Below, one piece after another: positions 47,801 through 63,900 of a DNA stretch of 64,000 bases. The DNA comes from Neospora caninum Liverpool (taxonomy: Eukaryota > Apicomplexa > Conoidasida > Eucoccidiorida > Sarcocystidae): the NCBI RefSeq assembly GCF_000208865.1, contig NC_018394.1, forward strand, positions 4,591,797-4,655,796. Direction: 5' to 3'. A model generated the notes under the pieces. It did not search any database and was not told where the DNA came from. It saw only the letters and a list, made by a program, of their open reading frames with translations. The translations under genes and the position numbers were made by a program. The stretch's first letter is position 1, and every line of letters begins with the position of its first letter.

Positions 47801-49406
47801 GCATGCAGCTTAAATCTGTACATGCACATGCGCGCATGTAGACATCCCTGCGTTTCAGTTTGGTATACGCGCCTTGCGTGGACACCCGCGGCTTTCTGGC
47901 AGTGGCTTCGTGCCTTCGTTCGTAGATCAACAGTTCCAAATGTGCCCTACCCATGTTGTCTCCAAAAACAGATAGGCCACTTACTTCAGTTCTGGAAACA
48001 ACACAGCTTCCGACTAGTAACGTGTACATATTACACCTGTATATAGAGAGATACGCGTGTGTTGATCCGTCGCTTCCACCCTCTAGGTATGTGCGTTTGT
48101 GGGCATGTACGAGCATATGCACACGAGGGTGAGAATTGCGTGCGCGTGTGGAGTGCGTCTTTTTGTTTCTGTAGGATATTACATTGACCAAAATCCAAAG
48201 ATGAAGGCGGTTCTCGACTCGTGGTTCGGTCGTCTGACCGAGTTGCAGAAGAAGGCGTGCTATTCGAAGCGTCTCAAGTGTATCATTCAGGTAGGAAGTG
48301 AACCGCCGCTTTCCCCCGCCTTCGCTGTACGGTTCCTTTCCAGTGTGTCGGCCGTCACATGTATTTTTCTGGCTCATGTATGGAACGGCTGGGACACAAC
48401 CATGGGCAGCATTGTTGTGTATCAACGGATATTTTCTCTGTGTTTGGGGCCCACGGTGTCCGTACGGGGAGCTCAGTGTTCACAAATTTTCTGTGAGAGG
48501 GCCGTGTTCAACGCGTTGCGTATACTGGTTGAGATTTGTTTCTCTGTGGGAATGTGCGGCCGCGCAGGACACGTTGGACATGCGAAAAGCAGAGTGGAGG
48601 AAGAAGATCCACAAAGAGAGAGCAAAGGCTCTCAGCGACCTTCGGGAGCAGGTGAGAGGAGGAACTCATCGTTTTTAAAGAAATCCGTGATGCAACTCGT
48701 GCCTGCGCATGCCATATGCATCGAAAGCTCCTTGTTTGAAGAAATAGACCGTTCCCGCGGGGAGAAGCCTATACGCATAGATCTGCTGAATATATATATA
48801 TATATATATATATGTTGTAGGTGTACGGAATTCTGTGCAGTTCGAGCGATAGGCACATCGGTGTGTGTGAGGATAAGCCTCTGTCAGTGTAATGTGCGTC
48901 TCTCTGACTTCGTTTTTCCTTCAGTTGGAGACCGAGGAGGTACTGGGAGGCTCAGTGCATGCGGCGCAGTACGGGAACATCGTGGTTGTCGGTCAGCGAT
49001 CGAATCTGGTAAGGCTCCCTTCTCTGCGTTCCTCTTAATGGGGTCAAACCTCCAATACACAAATGCAGCTCGGCACCAATGCGTGCTTGCAGCGATTGGG
49101 GGGCGTGTGTGCGACTCTCGCTTGGCACTTGGATGTCGATGAGTACCGGGCGTTTTGTCGGGTGGAGCTCTTCTCGAGAGAGTCTCTGAAGGAGAAAGGA
49201 GACGCACTGGAACCGCTGGGTCTCACTGTTTGCACCGTTGCGTCTGCTGCGTGTCCTCGCAGAATGGTGCATACGCAGGTTATCTGAAAGACCAGCAAGA
49301 TACCTTTGAGCGGAAGATTGCCAAGCTCAGACCTGCGACTGCCCCGACTCCTGGGGGGCCTGGCGCCGGCGTGTCGCCTTACGGGGCGAATCCTGTGAGA
49401 CGCTAG
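44858..49406 (+). CDS. eIF4G: eIF4G-like translation initiation factor (MIF4G domain), eight exons
   Basis: eIF4G scaffolds cap-dependent initiation in the cytosol by holding eIF4A and other factors. Proposed exons: 44858-45008, 45230-46869, 47100-47215, 47540-47787, 48175-48290, 48568-48651, 48925-49008, 49263-49406; 2,583 nt, 860 residues, all junctions GT-AG and in phase. The first ~350 residues are Gly/Pro/His/Asn/Tyr-rich and then Arg/Gly-rich, consistent with RNA binding. An acidic patch DDGWDDDGFGGG precedes a Lys/Glu linker. The MIF4G domain spans about residues 531-757, opening with LLNKLTIEKFDTITEKLA and containing ILGVVKLIGELFQRKIL. After it comes the eIF4G-like linker DTLDMRKAEWRKKIHKE. 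There is no C-terminal MA3 or W2 region, so the protein ends about 100 residues after the domain. A second ATG follows directly at 44861. An MIF4G paralogue is possible but less likely. Confidence 0.88.
48791..48814. repeat. (TA)n microsatellite
   Basis: A TA run inside intron 6 of the eIF4G-like gene. Confidence 0.85.
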
Positions 49407-50077
49407 GCCGCGTCTTCGCGGAAGAGGAAAGAGATGCGTGCAGTCGGCAGATCGCTTGCCTTCAGTTGGAAGACGAGGCCAGCACCGGAATCTTTTTGTG
49501 GGGACGGATCCAGACAACGACGCTCTCCTGAGCCTGCAGAAGTCGAATGCCTGGTGTGATGAACAAAGAGAGGAGATGGAGAAGAGGATGTTTCAGAGGG
49601 CGGATAGCGGACGGTGTTTCCGCGAGGCTCTCTTGGAGCGCGGAGAAATGAGTCGAGGAAGTGGAGGGTGGGAAGAGAGGCGAAGGAGAATCTGGCAAGA
49701 GAGGCCGGGGCGAAGGACACGTTCTTCTCGAGAAGAGAAGGACGTAGTGACCCAGACGTGGAATTCCCAGATCTCTCTCTAAGGAGAGGATAGAGAAGAC
49801 GACCGACGCCAACATCGCATACAACGTCATCTTTTTGGTACAGTGTTCGTCACCTATCAAAATCAATTGATATGCAGGAAAAGCATGCGTGAAGACACAG
49901 GAACGCAACCTGTAAAAATGCATATACGTCTTTATGTATATGCTTATGCATGTACTTTTGCAATTCATAGGTCTGTGTGTATACAGTCTGTGTGTATACC
50001 CGTGTATGCGTGTGGGTATTGCGCTGCGTTGAAAATGTCGTTTTTTCACTTTGCGTCTTTTAGTCTTTTTTGGCATC
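49407..50077. other. 3' region of the eIF4G-like gene
   Basis: No gene seen. A purine-rich plus frame at 49438-49782 overlaps the expected 3' UTR and has no motif. It is followed by AT-rich spacer with tatgcgtgtg words. Confidence 0.45.
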
Positions 50078-53000
50078 ATGGACGAGAATGCAGCGTGGAG
50101 GTCGATGCAGAGCGGGGAGAGGGAGTTCCGGAGGGACGGAAGAGGAACGTGTGTGAAGGCAAATGCTGGGAGCCCTTTGAAATACGTTTGTCATCCATTT
50201 TCTGTACTGTTTCGATCTTCATTTCAAGACATTCCTCGACAGTTTGCGGCGTTGCTTGGTTTCCTTCGTTCCTCAAGCTGTGTGTATCATGTTCGTGTTA
50301 CTTTGTTTCCCTCGGTGTTCCCCGGTTTGGGGGGTCTGTTCCTTCCCCACGGGTGTCTCCTGCGTTTGCTCCTCTCGGCAGAAGGTCTCGTCTGCGGCAG
50401 GGGAGAGCCCGGCGGGGAGAAAAGGTTGAACGGTTGTTTCCTAGCGATCATCCTCGCGCGTTGAGCTGAGCGGACACAAAACTCCAAAGGCGCGGCGATG
50501 CCAGGCTTTTTGATTCGTGTTCGTCAGCGAAAAACGAGGTTTTGCACACCGAGGAGACGATCCAGTTTCTTGGAGAGACCCTCTCTGTGGCACGTGCGTT
50601 TCTCATTCCTCGTCTTTGCGTCTCCGGCTTCCTTTTCTGTGTCGTTGCGTGTCCCCCGTGGGTTTTTTCACACACTTCCGCAGCTTCGCCTGCGGTCTTG
50701 GAGATCCCTCGTGCACCCCGAACCAGTCGTATCAGTCGCCTTCCGTTTTGTCGTCGCACTCGGCCCCCGTCTCTTGTTCGCGGTGTTTTTCCCCGTGTTT
50801 CCGACCTTTTTCTGTCCCGTGTGTCGTTTGGCACCCTTCTCTCCGTCGCCTGCTCTGCGCCCGTGTCTGTATGTATACAGCCGACAAGTTGCTGTCTTCG
50901 TGAGAAAAGAGAATCCACGAGAAGAAACAAGAGGAGGGCGGAGCGAATGAAATGTTCCGCGTGTTCCTGGGAGGGGAAGCGCGGCTGTCACACAGAACGA
51001 AGGCCTCGCCTTCTTTGTCTCCGCGTGTTCCGGGGTGTCTATACACCCGAAGGGGTGGCGCGCACGCCCGCCTCGAGGTGTATCTTTTACCTTTTTTTGT
51101 GGAGGGGTGTGCGTGCCCACCTCATAGTGTACAGAGGTTCGGTACAGCTTCCGCGACGGTTAATCCCGAGAAGTCGTCCTTCGCCTCTCTCTCCAGAGTC
51201 AACTCGCGACCGTTATGCCTCTCCGCGGTGTCGGGCGCCTGCGGTCGCTCGGGCCGTCGGTGGTCAGTCCTGCTGTGAGTGCGCGGGAGACGGGGGAAGG
51301 GTTGTGCTGATGCGGTGCGGTGAGCCTTTGCGACCAGAGCTTTCGAAAACGACCTTTGATGTGTCAGGTGTGTGAACCGCGTCCGTGCATTCAAGTTGCC
51401 TCAAATTTCGGACGGAGAGTATCGAGCGCCCTCGACAGAGAGGGGCTGGTTAACATCCCTCCGCATGCAACGGACAGTTGAAGGGCGCGCGCTTCGCCCC
51501 GAATATCCTGTTGATTCGTGTCGTTGCCTCTCGTTTTGCGAAACAAAAAAGGATGTGTTGTCTTTCGGCCAGCGTGTGGCTTTCTGTGGAGGTCGCAGGG
51601 TGTAGTGCGGGGTCACCTGTGCTCTCAGCCCTAGCTTCTCTCGGACCGAGACTGGGGAAACAGACGTGACTGGACCCCTTGTCTCTGTTTACTGGATCCA
51701 AGTCATCTTGTGCACACGTTCCCAAAAACTGCCATGCCTGTCCACACCTCAAAGGCAAATCCAGGAAGAATATGGACTTTCAGAGTCAAGTGGTCTGAAA
51801 CAGCCCGAAAACGTGCGCCGCTGGGGGAGAACCAGTTGCAGAAACGTGGATGTATACTCGGGACGTACATCGATAAACATATCCTATTTCTGGAGGGGGG
51901 GCGCCTTCAAATTGGTTTTGAAATCAGCTTTTTGCGACGGAGGCAAAGAGCGAGCATGAGGCCCGCTCGCCACCCCTGGTCCATACCGCACGGACCTCCT
52001 TTCCTGCCACACACATCTAAAGATAATGCATATATATATATATATATATATAGCTACATGCGTAATAGTATACGTGGGTTGTACGAGACCGAGTCGCCGG
52101 CTATCCTCTTTACTGTGTCTCATTAGCTACCTTAGTCGACTTGGACGCCAGAATCCCTCTGCTCTTCTCACTGGCAGGTCGTTTGTGTGATGTTGCGAGG
52201 GAAGTCTGCCGCAAACTAGTAAAGCAAGGAATCCGAGTTTTCCGTTGTTTTCTCAAATCTCGGCGTTCGAGCGGCAGAGTGCTCCATTACTATGGCGGAA
52301 CCCCCCCTGTTTTGTTTTGTGCCGAGTCACTGCGACACTTCCCTGCCTTTGGCGTCTAGCAGTTTTCTTCTGTTGCCCACTGTTTTAGGATGGGAAGGGT
52401 GTGTTAAGTCGTTTCCCTTTTTGAAGCTCACCGGAGGCTTCCGGTCGAGGTCCACTCCCCTGCTGTCTTACTCTACAGGAGCGGCAAGACGAATCCTCGA
52501 GGAAGTCCGTAATCCTGTGGATACACCGAAAGATACGTCTTGGAGAAGTTCGCACAGTTCAGGGTAGAAGCTGAGCCTTTCTTTTCTTCCTTATTCATAA
52601 ATGGCGGGAAGCTTAGGAACAACAGAGGATGCCTTCCTGGTCTCACATGCCTACGGCGGATTCAGGACCTCACCAAACGACAAGACACACTTCTTAGCCT
52701 CAGAAAGAAGACCTCCCTCACGATGGATCCCTCGTTTATCTCGAGCTGAGACGTTCTCTCGCTCGTTTTGAGGGAACTGTACATTCCCAGAAAGTGGGAG
52801 AGACGGCCCACTTCATCCCTGCTTCTACGCGGTTCCCTCTTTGCTGCTTTTCCAGATACTTCTCAAAGCCACGACGTTTTGACTCAGACGTGACTCCCTT
52901 GTGAGTAAAAAAACTCCCGGATACTCCAGGGAAAACCTCGAAATTCAAAATAAATTCTTCCATCTTTCTCTCTTTCTCGCTGTGAAGTCGCGGCTTGTCT

Positions 53001-53594
53001 GCGCCTCTCACGCGGCGTCGACACTTTGAAGACCCTGTGCGACCTGAGTGGCGAACGCGTGTCGTGGAGACATATCTGTCCGTTTTCCCCATTCATTTTC
53101 CGAGAAAGAGAATCCTTTTTTTTTACGGAAAACGCAGTTGAAAGCACCTAATGACCCACCAGGTTCCGGTCCCCCCTTCTGTCCCAACGTCGGCCGTGGC
53201 CCTATGTCTCCGTTCCCCGCCGAAAAACAGCCTGTCTTCTGTTGCCAGGCACATCCGAAAGCCGGTGCAGCTTTGCGCACCGGTGAGGACGGGAGAGGGA
53301 AAGGCACGATTCACGCGTTCCTCTGGTGCTTTCCCGTCTCGCCCTTTCTTCTTCGCCCTCCCAAGAAAACTCGGTCTCCGTTTCCGTTTTTTTCTCGCCT
53401 TTTCGTGTCAGGTCACCCGCCGACTTTTTGCGCCGAGCGACGCACCGTCGTCCCGCTCCCGGTTCAAGAAGTTGCAACAGCGGCGAGGTTCTCGCCAATC
53501 GACGTCTGCAGCTGTGCCAGCGACAGCCACTTCTTCCTCTCCGAAGAAGGAAAAAACACAAGGCCCCTGCCGGAAAACAAACGACGAAAACTGA
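50078..53594 (+). CDS. Probable multi-exon gene with helical and basic segments, structure unresolved
   Basis: Two groups of exons are internally consistent. Group 1: 50078-50152 (MDENAAWRSMQSGEREFRRD), 50382-50424, 50528-50593 (NEVLHTEETIQFLGETLS) and 52178-52218 (RLCDVAREVCRKL), all joining in phase. Group 2: 52479-52563, 52856-52900 (FSKPRRFDSDVTPL), 53249-53282 (HIRKPVQLCAP) and 53412-53594 (FKKLQQRRGSRQ..., ending KTNDEN before TGA), also in phase. The junction 52218 to 52479 works only in the frame encoding ERQDESSRKS, which then does not fit 52856, so an exon or junction is missing. The helical part (LxxTxxTIxxLxxTL... then LERQDE) faintly recalls the Qb-SNARE heptads of Vti1-type proteins, but no C-terminal membrane anchor is visible, so I give no function. 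Confidence 0.4.
52031..52052. repeat. (TA)n microsatellite
   Basis: A TA run in the presumed long intron between 50593 and 52178. Confidence 0.85.
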
Positions 53595-54958
53595 GGAAAC
53601 AAAACGCGCCTCCAGTGCCGTGACACCCTGACTCCCGGTCTCGTCGTTTGGGTGTATGTACACTGGACAGCCAGGCCGGCGCCTTGGAAATGTACCCCAG
53701 CTCTCCAAGCGACTGGTGTACGAAACGCCTTCTTTGTGTATCGGTTATTCACACGTTTCTATCCTGCATGTACAGGTACACAGTATCACTGCGCCTCATC
53801 TGCTGTGTAAGCGTAACCCGCCCTCTACATGCGCGCGCGTGCATTTTCTGTCTGTATTTGGATGAATCAGCTGTTCGGCTTTGGCGGTAATCCTGGGGCA
53901 TTTCTCCTCCCTCCCTGAGAACCTGTGTATTGCTGGTTAGCCTCGACCTGCGCCGTCTGCTTCCTGTCTTTTCTGCATCTCGCCCTCTCTACTTTCCGTC
54001 CCCTCTCGTCTCTCCGCCCTGAAAAGCCTGTTCATACCTACCGAGTCATGAAAGCGCACCAAAAAACCCATGTTTGTATGCGCGAGAGTCCATAGCCACC
54101 TGGTGTTTGTTGTCGGTTTGGCGTGTCTGGGCAGTATCCAGTCGTATTCTTCCTTTTTCTGCCTTCTTTCCAGTGTAACCTCTTTCCGATTTTTCGGCTC
54201 GCCGCCTCTGCACCTCTCTCCTCCGTGTTCATTTTGTTCCGAAGACACAAAGAAGCATTTTCTTTCCTTTTTGGCTCCAACAGGCAGCGCACAGTCATTC
54301 CCGCGCCGTCGTCTTCCACGTCAGCCCCATTCTCCGACAGGTCCCTTTATTTCCCTGCTCCCATTTCCGTCTTCCGTTGCTCCTTTTCCGCGTTGTCTGT
54401 TTTCTTCTCTGTCCGCTGACCGCTGCAGCCTTGACTGCGGCCGTCGTCTCCTTTCTCTGTTCTCTTCAAGCGAGAAGCATCTCCCCCTCCCGTCCCTCTC
54501 CACATCATCTGTATCCTCTCTTCTGTATCGCTCTCTGCAGCGACACATCGTTGCCTTCTGCGGGAAATGTAGCTGCAGGAAATCTCCTTCGTTGTTGACG
54601 CGGAGTGTTCGTCGCACTTTCAAAATCTTTTCGACCGAGCTGCTGTGGAGAGACAGCTTCTCCGCTCCGCTCTTTTGTACTTCCTGACTGTTTTTCGGCG
54701 CTGGCTCTCGCCTGTCCCGGCTTTTTGACGCCCTCTCTTCTTCGCTTTTACTTCGTTCTGCCCACACAGCCTTCTCACAGTGGTGCAAACTCTCCTTTCC
54801 TCGCCCGCCTTGCTCTTTGAGGCATTTCACGCTGTTTCGTTCTCCTCCTCCCCTCTGGTCGGCGTCGATTTCCTTCTGGTGGTACACACTGTCCTTTTCC
54901 CCTCTGGGGCCAAGAAGCATTCGCCGAAGCGCGCCTTCTCCCGGCTTCCCTCGCCACC
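53595..54958. other. Intergenic region upstream of Rab4
   Basis: The stretch is strongly pyrimidine-rich on the plus strand from about 54120 to 54950 (repeated tctct and cttc words). This gives long Ser/Phe/Leu frames on plus and Arg/Glu/Lys frames on minus (54321-55223), none with a motif. It probably holds the 3' UTR of the preceding gene and the Rab4 promoter and 5' UTR. Confidence 0.5.
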
Positions 54959-58602
<3,644 letters not shown>

Positions 58603-59885
58603 TGCTTCCGCTCGCCACCTTTCCACTTCGCGGCGACGCACAGCATTTGAGGGGCGAGGCCGAACCACACAACGGAGAGACGAGGGAAGAAACCGAGCGC
58701 AAGCGAAGGGCGAAAAGCTGACGGATTGAGGACCGGTCGAGCCTGGAAACGAGCACAGAGAAGAGTTCTGCGGTCTGTGCTGTCCTAGAGAGGGCCATGC
58801 ATCTCTGCAGAGGTGGAACGGGGACAAGGCCGTTGCTTTCGACGCGCAATGGGAAGCACGCAGCGTTCCTTGCGCGATCTCTCAGGCGCAAGTCCGGCAG
58901 CGCCGCTCGGAGGGAAGCGCCACAAACCCTCTTGGGAGGACCGAACACTGTGCACGCCTTCCTGTCGGTTTATGTTAATATCCACAAAAATATGTGCATA
59001 CATGCATGCATACGTGCGTGCTATGTATATATCCACCTGCATACCTGCGTGTGCCTCTATATGTGCGCATTTGCATATTTCCGTCGGTAGATGAACTCGT
59101 GTGCATATGAGGTCGTACCGATATATGTTTGTGATCGTATACGCGTGTTAGGTATACATGATGTACGTGCACAAGTCGACCTGTTCGCGGCTGTCTGAGA
59201 AGTAAATTGTTCGGCTGTTGTGTGCAAAAGCTCCAGTGGTGCCACATATACCGCGCCCCGGTTCTTCATTCCGGTTTCTCTATCCTAGACTTCGACTGGA
59301 CTTCCATCTCTACGGTGTACATACATCTCGATGGATTCAGCCACGATTTTCCTGGTGTACCGACACCTCGAATTCTCCACCATCTCCTTTCCACCAAAAG
59401 CGTGTGCAGCAGAAACGCAATTCAGAAATGTAGCGCACAACACTGTGGTGTAGGCTTTAATAGAGCAAGCGGCAGCAGATGTATAATTCGGTCTGAACCG
59501 AGTCGGCCTGCCCCTCTTCTTCGTTGTCCTTTCCTCCGCGTTCTGTGGCGCAAACGATTGCCGTACGTATCAGCTTTGTACACCCATAATTTTTTTCTAT
59601 TCCAACACATCAGGAGCATTCTCTTCAAATCTTTCGAGATTGAAGACCCCCAGACGCATCCTCTTCCCTATCTTTCCGTTGCCTTCCCCCTGTGAAAAAT
59701 ACACAATTCTTCACCAGGCTTTGCAAACCTAATTACTTCTTCCTCTATTGTTGTCGCGGTGCCTCCCGCTTCGGGGAAACATGTTTTTTTTCCTCTCAAA
59801 GAGAGGGGATCTCCACTAGAGAAAAAAACGCCCAAGTCGTCTCTCTAATATGAGGGAACTGGACTGAACACAAAATTCACAATTC

Positions 59886-59909
59886 ATATATATATATATA
59901 TATATATAT
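59886..59909. repeat. (TA)n microsatellite
   Basis: A TA dinucleotide run in the convergent spacer. Confidence 0.85.
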
Positions 59910-60599
59910 GGGTATCTCTCTCCCTCCATGTACTTGCAATCGTGAGACGTTGCAACCTAACATTTCCCTGTGCATGCGCCCGGTATAAGTGCAGCCCTAT
60001 TTGCCTCGACTTGTCAATCGACTCATACGGATATATGTACACGGATGCTTTGTAGAGTGCAAGAAGAAAGCCGTCTGAGCAGGCGTTGTTTCACACCGTG
60101 TCTATCTCTACACGCGAAGAGACACCAGCTCACACATCTACACAATTCCCTACTTGACTATATGCATATACGATCTCTTCGCTTTGCCTCGTGGAACGCT
60201 GCCACAGAGAACTAGATCGGCGCTTCGAAGATGTTCAACCAGAAACTGTCCGTTTCTGCGTGCGAGCTCTCCAAAAGAACGGAACCCGCCGCCAGGACAG
60301 CGCCGACCTAGAGCACCTGCGGCTGGAGCGCCGAAGCTGCAGGTGTGAAGGACAAGGAGCGAAGATGGAGTTTCAACAACACGTGTGGCGAGTCTTTTCA
60401 CAGAAACCTGAAAATGTTGGTGCGGCGTGTATTCCCGATCATTCAAATCTCCCTCTCGAGAACAACCGGCAGGACGCAACGCGCCGGTGTAACAAAGCAA
60501 AACCGCCTCGTGGCATTGCCGTAAAAAACGTGAGTATACATGCTCACATACAGGTATATGTGAATGCCATATATACTCGCATGTATATATACACGTGTG

Positions 60600-60608
<9 letters not shown>

Positions 60609-60648
<40 letters not shown>

Positions 60649-60681
60649 GGGAATACGACCTGCAAGTACGAATACTCATAC

Positions 60682-60720
<39 letters not shown>
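60609..60720. repeat. Twin (TA)n microsatellites
   Basis: Two long TA runs, 60609-60645 and 60682-60720, are separated by 36 bases of ordinary sequence. Both are self-complementary and could extrude as hairpins or pair with each other. Confidence 0.9.
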
Positions 60721-60722
<2 letters not shown>

Positions 60723-60989
60723 TATATGGATGTACAGACATGTACATGTTTGTGTTTGTTTTCTCGGTGTGATTCACCAGACGAGAAGAGAAAAAAGCAG
60801 CGCCGCGGACTGTCTTCGACTGAGTGTCCCGGCCAGTCTGTACACATGCCCCTTGGCTCTCGAGGCACACACACAGGCTTTGCGGCCAGAGACGCACAAA
60901 AAAGCAAAGATGTGCGAGACGAAACAAACAAAACCGATCGCTGCATGCAACTAGCCAACCGCCGTGTGCCACTCCCCTGTCTAGATCTC

Positions 60990-63900
60990 TCAGTTCATTC
61001 TTCGTTTGTGCCGCGTCCTGAGCAAGGTGAGAGCGGCATCCCTCTCTGCAAGTTCCCAGTAGTTCACAGCAGCATCAATCCACGCTCGATCGCGTTTTTC
61101 CACACTCTGTTCTTCTCTGCATGCCCACCCGTGCGTTTCGCGTTCTTCACTTCCGTTACAGGCTCGCGAATGTGCGTCTCTCTGTTCCACACATCCTCCG
61201 CCCCTGTTTTCCGCTGTCTGTCGCTTCGGCGCTCCAGGCAGACCTGCCGCCTTCCCCCGCGTTCTCTCCCGGCACGCTTCCTCGTCGACTCCCTCCTGCT
61301 CCTGCACGACATCGCGGTTCTCTCCTCGCTCTCCGAACCTCTCTTTCTGCTGGGGCTTCTTCCTCCCCTTCGACCGCCTGCCGTCACAACAGATGCCTTC
61401 GTCCTCGTCGTCTTCTACTTCTGCTTCTCCCTCTTCTTCTCTTCCTTTCTCGTCGTCCGTCCCTTGACTCGTCTTCTCTGGACGCGTTTCCATGGCCCTC
61501 CGGAGACTCAGAGAGCCGAGCAAGGCAGCTTGACGCAGCTCTTTGCGAATGGCAAGTGTATGGGATACCGACTCTGGAAGGAGTCCTGCGAAGGACGGGC
61601 GCGAGGCACGAGAGCACGAGGGCCAGGAAACCCCAGATAAAGGGAGAGAAGAGAAAGGAGAGGGAGAAGCGGAGACGCCGCCAGTCGGGAGATAGCAGAC
61701 GGGCGCGGAGGCATGCGAAGGTGAGGAATCCAGAGAGGACGAAGAAGAAGTGGAAAGTGAGAGAGACAATTCGTTGTCCGTGGACAACAAAGAAGAGGCA
61801 GAAGACGACGCTTCTGGCCTCCCCATCTGACGCACCAGCTTCTTCCATCTCCGTTTCCCTCCACCTCCTCGACCTAACAACCTCGAAAGATAGCACATTT
61901 CTGTTTCTTCCCCTTCCTCTTCTTCCTCGCTCATCTCTGGTTCCTCCCCACAGTGCATTCCTTCCTCGTTCTCGTTTCCTGTAAGCGTTTCTCCTTCGAC
62001 AGCAACTTCTCTCTCCACTTGAGGTAAGTTGTCTGTGTCCGTTGGGTCAGTCCCTGTGTTGTCCCCGAGCGAATTTGCACGAGGGAAGAGCTCTGGTCGC
62101 CAGTTCCCGTTTCCTCCTCTCGACATGTCTTCTTTCTGGCCTCCATCCAAAACGCCTTTCTCGGCAGCACGACTCACGCCGTCCTTTCTCGCGGGCTCTG
62201 TCATCTGCGCCCGTCTCCTCGCCACCTGCGCCATGGTCTCTTTTCCTTCCTCTCCGGTTGCTCCCCTTTCGAACTCGTCTTCTACGTCTTCTGTTGTCCG
62301 ATTGTCCCCCTGTCTGGTTTCGGCGCTCTCATCAGACGCGTTGTCTCCCTTCTTCTCCTGTGTCCCTCCGCACGCCGCCGAGACGTTTTCCCGCGGCGAC
62401 GGAGCGAGACTGAACGCGTTCCGCGTCTCTCTCTCCCATCTCGCACTGCACCATCCGCGTCTGCTGCCAAGGCTTTCGCTATCCTCTCCCTGTCTTCCTC
62501 CGGGGTTCTTCACTGCTTGTCCCTCTCTCCTTTCTCCCTCCGGTCCGTCTCGTCTCTCTCTCTCGCCTTCCCGCCTTCTTTCTCCTTGAGTCTCGCCTTG
62601 ATTTCCGTTTGCCTCTGCGCCCTCGCGCGGCTGGATGCCTCCCGCGCATGTCACCCTCGGTTGCCCACCTCGCAGAGAGCCAGGAACGCTCAGATCCCGT
62701 GTGTCGTCCCGTTCTTGCTCAACGCGTATCGTGCCGGCGTCTGCAAAACGGAAAGCGATCTCTGAGCGTCCAAAATTCGGGCGGTCCTTTTTCATGGGGA
62801 GACAAAACGCGCGATCCGTGCAAAGGACCGCTCGCCGAGAACCACACGCCGTAGAAGAGACGCGAGTCGAAAAAGGCGCACGCGGTGGTCCTGTGACTCG
62901 GCCGACCCCGCTCGTTTCTTTTTCTCCGACTGTCTCCCTTTTTCCTGTCTGTGCTGCGCTCGCTTCTGCTTGCGCTTCGAGGTCTCTTGTCGCTCGGGAC
63001 GAGACCGCGCTTGCGGGGCCGACCCCAGATCGACGCACGGACGGAGACGGAGAGACACAAGAGGAGCGCGAAGAAGGCTGCGCAGGAGCGCACAAATGAA
63101 AGCAGGGAACAGAAGAGGAAAGCGAGAACGGAGAGACGCACGAACAGGGCTGGGGAGCCGATGGCACGCGGGTGTCTGTACAGTTCCTTTGCTCGCCAAC
63201 GGCGCGTTGATTGGCACCGGAAGAAAGAAAGGAAGAATGCAGGCTAGGGAGAGCATGCGCGTGGCCAGAACAAGAACACGAAGCGTGGGGCGAAGAAGCC
63301 TGAAGAGAAGACCGACGGTACGCAAAATGGGGGCTCGACGCCTCCCCTCGACGGTCTCCATGAGTGCGCGAATCAACGCATCGACCACCACGGGCATGGG
63401 AAGACTGAAAATCCGAGAACGAAGTTCCAGGGGACGGACAAGGATGCTCACCGCGGATGCTGGTCCGCGGCACAGTCTCTTGACCAACCCGTAGAGAAGA
63501 AGGGACACGGTAGAAAGCAGGTGATATCGAAGTTGAGGCAGAAGACGATTGAGAAGTTAACAAGGGAAGAGATGTCTGTTGTTCAGGCGAGTGGGGGAAA
63601 GGTTGCTGGCGACAGAGGAGGCTGTTCATCCACATGGGACGTTCCTTCTCCTGTCGCATCACTTGCAGCTCTCCGTCTTCTCCCTCCTGGTTTCTGTCCT
63701 CTCCAGCGTGTCCTCGCTCTCTGTCCGTGTCGACGAGAAACTGAGAAGCTCGAGCTGCAAGCGCAAGGTCAGCGTACGTTCTGTCTCCTGGGTCACCCCT
63801 TTCGTGAGTCCACGATCCGTGCCCCGCTTCGCTCCTCGGACTGAGGTGTACATACACCTCAGCGGGGACTGCAGACCAGCCAGTGGATCCTGTCAACGCA

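Larger units (their letters stand above)
58603..60989. other. Convergent intergenic region
   Basis: This spacer separates the 3' ends of Rab4 (plus) and the long minus-strand gene. It is AT-rich with tatgcatgca and tatatgtg words and three TA microsatellites. Only short frames occur; a plus frame at 59207-59695 shows no motif. It presumably contains both 3' UTRs. Confidence 0.5.

Noticed and set aside
53202..53708. 168-codon minus frame
   Set aside because: It overlaps plus-strand blocks 53249-53282 and 53412-53594, which have phase-matched splice sites and a natural stop.
61121..61984. 287-codon plus frame
   Set aside because: It is antisense to the longer 3-kb minus-strand frame and has no motif.
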